A DNA stretch of 64,000 nucleotides, taken from the NCBI GenBank assembly GCA_947306175.1, contig CAMZFV010000007.1, forward strand, positions 1 through 64,000. Direction: 5' to 3'. The DNA comes from an uncultured Prevotellaceae bacterium. Lineage in GTDB: Bacteria; Bacteroidota; Bacteroidia; Bacteroidales; Muribaculaceae. How positions within the stretch are numbered: position 1 is the stretch's first letter; each line of letters begins with the position of its first letter. The notes under the pieces are model-generated. The model made no database searches. It saw only the letters and a list, made by a program, of their open reading frames with translations, and was not told the DNA's origin. This document shows, piece after piece, positions 59,034 through 64,000 of this stretch. Position numbers and translations under genes: made by a program.

Positions 59034-61430
59034 ATGGAAGAGAAATGGGTAAAAAAATTCAGGGTTTTCTTGGCATCGTCCAATGAATTGAGCAATGACC
59101 GAAAAGATTTCGAGAGATTGATCTCCCGATTAAATAATCATTATGAAAGTCGAGGCATCCATTTTATTTTAGATATTTGGGAATACCTTGACCCAACCTT
59201 AATGAACAAACGCAAGCAGGATGAATACAACGGGTACATAAGGAATTGTGACGTTTTTGTGGCGCTCTTCTATCTCAAGGCTGGTGGATTTACACTTGAG
59301 GAGTTTACTGTAGCGGAACAGGAAAACAAGAAGCGCAAACTGCCCTTATTTATCTATTTCAAGGAAGGCGTGAATGGCTCAGATGAAAAAGAGTCATTGG
59401 AATTGACGAAGTTCAAGAATCATATCGAACTCCAATTAAAGCACTTCTGGGGAAGGTATGCCACCACTCCTGAGCTGCACTTGGATTTTGCCTTATGGTT
59501 AGACAATTATCTGTATGGCTCAAGGGGTAATACCAAGATTGAAAATGGCAGTGTGATGTTGGATGACGTCATCATCACTAAGATGTTGCAACTGCCCTTT
59601 GCATCAAACAACGAGGACTTCAAGCGAATGTATCAGGCAGCTCAAGAATTCCCTGCGAAAATCGAGAAATTGCGAAAACGAACGGAGAAATATCCAGATG
59701 ATCAGGAAATTCGTGACGAACTACAAGAGGCTTTAAATGAATACAATGACTTGATAAAGAAGTTTGAGGGGTATCAACAGAATTTGCTGGATACTGCAAA
59801 ACTCATCGCTGACAAAAGCCAGGAGCAAACCAGTGAAAAACTCCAAAGAGCGATTGAAGCTTTTAAGGCTGGTGATATGGCTGGAGCCAATGCCCTACTT
59901 CGTGAAATCGCCATTGACGCCGATAATCACATGGCGCAATTTGACAAATATAAAACACTCATTCTTCAGGATATTGATGCATTTCAACTGCAAGCCAAGA
60001 CTGAAATGACGGACTTGGAAACGCCCATCGAAGAGCGTATCGCCCGTGTTGCAGAAATCTATGCCAAGGCCGACGATTGGGCAAGCCGTAGCGCCTACGA
60101 CAAAGAGAAATACGCAATCCTTCTTTATGATTACGTTAAATTTCTTTTTGACTATGCCTTCTACAATGAAGCAGAGAAGATTTATCTTCGTCAAATTACC
60201 ATTTCCGAAGAAATCTACGGCAAAGAACACCCCTCTACCGCCACCTCCTACAACAACATCGGCTTGGTTTACAGTGAACAGGGCGACTATGACAAGGCGT
60301 TGGAGTACTACTTCAAGGCGTTAGATATCGACAAGAAAGTCTTGGGCAAAAAACACCCCTCTACCGCATCATCATACAACAATATCGGTTTGGTTTATGA
60401 TGAACAGGGCGACTATGACAAGGCATTGGAGTACTATTTTAAGGCGCTAGAAATCTGGGAGAATATCTTGGGTACAGAACACCCCTACACCGCCACGTCC
60501 TACAACAACATCGGTGCGATTTACTATAGCAAAGGCGACTATGACAAGGCGTTGGAGTACTACTTCAAGGCGTTGGATATCCGTGAGAAAGTCTTGGGCA
60601 AAGAGCACCCTGACACAGCCCAATCATACAACAACATCGGCGCAATTTACAATCAGAAGAGCGACTATGACAAGGCGTTGGAGTACTATTCTATGGCATT
60701 GGATATCGTCAGAAAATTTCTTGGTGAGATGCACCCATATACAGCAGCACCCTACAGCAACATCGGTAGGGTTTACGATAGCCAAGGTGACTATGACAAG
60801 GCATTGGAGTACTACTTCATGGCATTAGCTATCAATGAGAAGGTCTTGGGTGCTGATCACCCCTCTACCGCCACTGACTACAACAGCATCGCCACGGTTT
60901 GCTATAGCAAAGGCGACTATGACAAGGCATTAGAATACCATTTTAAAGCGTTAGCTATTCGTGAGGAAGTCTTGGGCACAGAACACCCCGACACAGCGCA
61001 ATCTTACAACAACATCGGCGCAATTTACTGGGAACAGGGCGACTATGACAAAGCATTGGAGTACTATTTAAAGGTGTTGGAAGTATTTGAGAAGGTATTG
61101 GGCACAGAACATCCATCTACCGCTACTGACTACAACAACATCGGCGCGGTTTACGAACGCAAGGGCGACTATGACAAGGCATTAAAGTACCATTTTAAAG
61201 CGTTAGCCATCCGTGAAGAAGTCTTGGGCACATTACACCCAGACACAGCTCAATCCTACAACAACATCGGCACGGTTTACTATAGCAAAGGTGATTATGA
61301 CAAGGCATTAGAGTATTTTAAGAAGGCGCTAGTCATATTTGAGAAAGTCTTGGGTGCTGAGCACCCCACTACACAAACTGTTCTGAGTAATATCGATTTT
61401 TTGAAAATCATAAAGGAATCGGAGGAGTAA
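59034..61430 (+). CDS. TIR/DUF4062-like N-terminal domain plus kinesin-light-chain-type TPR array
   Basis: FRVFLASSNELSNDRKDFERLISRLNN...GYIRNCDVFVALFYLKAGGFTLEEFTVAEQENKKRKLPLFIYFKE; nine 42-aa units HPxTAxSYNNIGxVYxxxGDYDKALEYYxKALxIxEKVLG. Confidence 0.8.
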   Translation: MEEKWVKKFRVFLASSNELSNDRKDFERLISRLNNHYESRGIHFILDIWEYLDPTLMNKRKQDEYNGYIRNCDVFVALFYLKAGGFTLEEFTVAEQENKKRKLPLFIYFKEGVNGSDEKESLELTKFKNHIELQLKHFWGRYATTPELHLDFALWLDNYLYGSRGNTKIENGSVMLDDVIITKMLQLPFASNNEDFKRMYQAAQEFPAKIEKLRKRTEKYPDDQEIRDELQEALNEYNDLIKKFEGYQQNLLDTAKLIADKSQEQTSEKLQRAIEAFKAGDMAGANALLREIAIDADNHMAQFDKYKTLILQDIDAFQLQAKTEMTDLETPIEERIARVAEIYAKADDWASRSAYDKEKYAILLYDYVKFLFDYAFYNEAEKIYLRQITISEEIYGKEHPSTATSYNNIGLVYSEQGDYDKALEYYFKALDIDKKVLGKKHPSTASSYNNIGLVYDEQGDYDKALEYYFKALEIWENILGTEHPYTATSYNNIGAIYYSKGDYDKALEYYFKALDIREKVLGKEHPDTAQSYNNIGAIYNQKSDYDKALEYYSMALDIVRKFLGEMHPYTAAPYSNIGRVYDSQGDYDKALEYYFMALAINEKVLGADHPSTATDYNSIATVCYSKGDYDKALEYHFKALAIREEVLGTEHPDTAQSYNNIGAIYWEQGDYDKALEYYLKVLEVFEKVLGTEHPSTATDYNNIGAVYERKGDYDKALKYHFKALAIREEVLGTLHPDTAQSYNNIGTVYYSKGDYDKALEYFKKALVIFEKVLGAEHPTTQTVLSNIDFLKIIKESEE
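60219..61352 (+). repeat. Nine tandem 126-bp coding repeats (TPR)
   Basis: GGC-AAA-GAA-CAC phase restarts every 126 bp; no indels between units. Confidence 0.9.
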
Positions 61431-61546
61431 CGGGCTGGAGTGAAGGCTTGGTCCCTGACGGGAGCGGTTGGTGTATTTGTTAATAAACCGTTTAATCGGG
61501 TAAATCTGCCGATGGTTGTCCTCTTGAACGAAATGAACGAAAAAAA

Positions 61547-61592
61547 ATACGCGAATTACACTGATTAGCATAATTCGCGTAATTTGTAGTTT
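61547..61592. repeat. Dispersed palindrome AATACGCGAATTACA...TAATTCGCGTAATTTGTAGTTT
   Basis: Same family as 2065, 21313 and 31105. Confidence 0.65.
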
Positions 61593-61604
61593 AGAAACAA
61601 TGCC

Positions 61605-64000
61605 TTAGAACCACTTGAGGTAGGCGAAGTCCTGACGGTGCGGCAGCTTGTCGTTCCAGGGGAAGGCACGGTAAGCGTAGCGGAAAATGCCGTTCTCGCG
61701 GAAAGGTATCTTCACGTTGTAGGTGAGCACGTCGCCGTCCTCGCCGATCACGTCGAACAGGGCTTTGCGGAAGAACTTGGTCTGGCCGTCTTCCTCCTTA
61801 TAGACAACGAGTTCGAGCTGCACGTCACGTCCCAGGCCTGCGGTGTCGAGGCGCATGGTCACGTTGATGTCCTCCTTACCAGCGGCGATGGCGTCACGGT
61901 TACCCATGATCTCGCCCACCAGGTGCACGTCATTCCAGCGCGATGCGACAAGCTCTTTCCACTTCACGATGTCACGGGCAAGGGCATAGCCATTGGCACG
62001 AAGGCTGTTGGCACGCTCGGTCTGCGGGGTGTAGAACTTCTGGAAGTAGTCCTTCATCATGCGCGACATGGTGTAGTTGGGGGCGATGTGAACCATCGAA
62101 TTCTTGATGTACTGGATCCACTCGGGGGAATAGCCCTTGCTGTTCTTGGCGAAGTACAGGGGGATGATCTCGTTCTCGAGCATCGAGTAGATGGTGGCCG
62201 AGTCGAGCTTGTCCTGCTGGGCCTGCTCGGTGTAGGTGCGCTTGCTGGTCAATGCCCAGCCGGCACCCTCGCGGTAACCCTCATACCACCAGCCGTCGAG
62301 CACCGAGAAGTTGAGCAGACCGTTCATCTCGGCCTTCTCGCCCGATGTACCCGAAGCCTCGAGGGGACGCGTCGGGGTGTTCAACCACACGTCAACACCG
62401 GTGATGAGTCGCTTGGAGAGCGTCATGTCGTAGTTCTCGAGGAAGATGATCTTGCCCAGGAACTCGGGCATCTTGCTGATCTCGATGATGCGCTTGATCA
62501 GGCCCTGGCCTGCACCGTCGGCGGGATGGGCCTTACCGGCAAAGATGAACTGCACGGGGTAACGCTCGTCGTTGACAATCTTCTTCAGGCGGTCCAGGTC
62601 GTTAAAGATGAGGTGGGCACGCTTGTAGGTGGCAAAGCGGCGGGCAAAGCCGATGAGCAGTGCATCGGGGTTGATCTTGTCAACAATGTTGGCGATGCGG
62701 GTGGGATCGCCCTGGTTCTTGAGCCAGTTCTCCTTGAAGTCGCGCTTAACGAAGCGGATGAACTTCTGCTTCAAGGTCATGCGCATCTTCCAGATTTCCT
62801 CATCAGGCACGCTCATCAGGGGTGCCCATGCCGATTCCAGCTCCTGGTTATCCATGAAGTTCTCGCCCAGCACCTGATTGTAGAACACCTTCCACTCGCT
62901 GGCGGCCCAGGTGGGCATGTGAACGCCGTTGGTGACATAGCCCACGTGGGATTCCTCGGGGGCATAGCCCTTCCACAGGCCTGCGAACATCTTCTTGCTT
63001 ACCTCGCCATGGAGCCAGCTCACGCCGTTGCTCTCCTGGGTGGTGTTCAGGGCAAAGGAGCTCATGCTGAAGCGCTCGTCGCTGCCGGGGTTCTCGCGGC
63101 CCATGTCCATGAGGTCCTGCCAGGAGATGCCCAGGCGCTTGGGATACTCGCCCATGTACTTGCCGAAGAGCTCCTCGTCAAAGTAGTCGTGGCCTGCGGG
63201 CACGGGGGTGTGAACAGTGTAGAGCGAAGTGGCACGCACGATTTCCATCGCCTCGTTGAAGCTCAGGCCATCCTCCTGCACGTAGTCCACCAGGCGCTGC
63301 AGGTTGAGCAGTGCGGCATGACCCTCGTTGCAGTGATAGATGTCGGCCTTAATGCCCAGGCGCTTGAGCAGCAGCACGCCGCCGATGCCCAGCATATATT
63401 CCTGCTTGATGCGGTTCTCCCAGTCGCCACCGTAGAGCTTGTGGGTGATTTCGCGGTCATAGCCGCTGTTCTGGTCGATATCGGTGTCGAGCAAATAGAG
63501 CTTGACGCGGCCCACGTTGGCCTGCCATACGTTGGCATAGATGGTGCGTCCGGGGAAAGGCACCTCATGCACCAGCTGATGGCCGTTCTCGTCGAGAACA
63601 GGCTCGATGGGCAGCTGGTTGAAGTTCTGGGCCTCATAGTTGGCAATCTGCTGGCCATCCATCGACAAGGTCTGGGTGAAGTAGCCATAACGGTACAGGA
63701 AACCCACGGCAGTCATATTCACGCAACGGTCACTGGCCTCCTTGACGTAGTCACCGGCAAGGATACCCAAGCCGCCCGAATAGATCTTGAGGGCGTTGCA
63801 CAGGCCATACTCCATGCAGAAGTAGGCAACCGACGGGAGGTCGCTGCGCAAGGGCTTCTTCATATATTCCTTGTATAGTTCGTAGGTGCTGTCGATGCGC
63901 GCCAGCATGGCGGTATCGTTCTGGATGGCCTCGATCTTCTCGTTAGAGAGGCGCTGCAGCATCTTCACGGGGTTCTCGCTGGTAGCACGCCAGGTGTCGC
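61605..64000 (-). CDS. Alpha-glucan (glycogen/starch) phosphorylase family, 5' end beyond window
   Basis: [63 protein letters not shown]; frame stays open as [12 protein letters not shown] upstream of the GTG used in the ORF track. Confidence 0.92.
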   Translation of the reverse strand, partial: DTWRATSENPVKMLQRLSNEKIEAIQNDTAMLARIDSTYELYKEYMKKPLRSDLPSVAYFCMEYGLCNALKIYSGGLGILAGDYVKEASDRCVNMTAVGFLYRYGYFTQTLSMDGQQIANYEAQNFNQLPIEPVLDENGHQLVHEVPFPGRTIYANVWQANVGRVKLYLLDTDIDQNSGYDREITHKLYGGDWENRIKQEYMLGIGGVLLLKRLGIKADIYHCNEGHAALLNLQRLVDYVQEDGLSFNEAMEIVRATSLYTVHTPVPAGHDYFDEELFGKYMGEYPKRLGISWQDLMDMGRENPGSDERFSMSSFALNTTQESNGVSWLHGEVSKKMFAGLWKGYAPEESHVGYVTNGVHMPTWAASEWKVFYNQVLGENFMDNQELESAWAPLMSVPDEEIWKMRMTLKQKFIRFVKRDFKENWLKNQGDPTRIANIVDKINPDALLIGFARRFATYKRAHLIFNDLDRLKKIVNDERYPVQFIFAGKAHPADGAGQGLIKRIIEISKMPEFLGKIIFLENYDMTLSKRLITGVDVWLNTPTRPLEASGTSGEKAEMNGLLNFSVLDGWWYEGYREGAGWALTSKRTYTEQAQQDKLDSATIYSMLENEIIPLYFAKNSKGYSPEWIQYIKNSMVHIAPNYTMSRMMKDYFQKFYTPQTERANSLRANGYALARDIVKWKELVASRWNDVHLVGEIMGNRDAIAAGKEDINVTMRLDTAGLGRDVQLELVVYKEEDGQTKFFRKALFDVIGEDGDVLTYNVKIPFRENGIFRYAYRAFPWNDKLPHRQDFAYLKWF

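Noticed and set aside
60219-61352. CRISPR-like array
   Set aside because: Repeats are 126 bp, coding, in frame and contiguous without unique spacers; they encode TPRs
61638-63878. 746-aa plus-strand ORF opposite the alpha-glucan phosphorylase gene
   Set aside because: Antisense shadow ORF caused by codon usage of a conserved enzyme gene

Overview
This window is from a Bacteroidales-type (Bacteroidetes) chromosome. The basis is TTG-N20-TAnnTTTG promoters, an LpxC-FabZ fusion, archaeal/eukaryotic-type ProRS, DUF4290 and BspA/dockerin surface proteins. Most of it is conserved core: proS, rimM, tsaB, prs, lon, luxS-mtnN, prfA, Sua5/YrdC, lpxD-lpxC/fabZ-lpxA, gyrA, dnaA, mlaD-like, aroE, comEC, glmM, nrnA-like, a BamA/TamA-like plus TamB-like pair, and alpha-glucan phosphorylase running off the right edge. 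The accessory content is: (i) a tandemly duplicated two-gene cassette (beta-propeller plus secreted amidase, 9.1-18.7 kb) whose first gene looks homogenised while the second has diverged and ends in different C-terminal modules; (ii) a BspA-type LRR protein with a dockerin tail; (iii) an AT-richer gene joining a TIR/DUF4062-like N-terminus to nine exact 126-bp TPR repeats. The most unusual signal is between genes, in several dispersed repeat families: heptamer-armed elements directly 5' of at least eleven start codons, repeat units that each carry a complete Bacteroidetes-type promoter, a 25-bp-TIR palindromic element found once between genes and once in frame inside a sulfatase/LTA-synthase-like gene, and two further palindromic families. 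No tRNA, rRNA, CRISPR array or transposase was recognised. All family calls are from reading the sequence; no database search was run.
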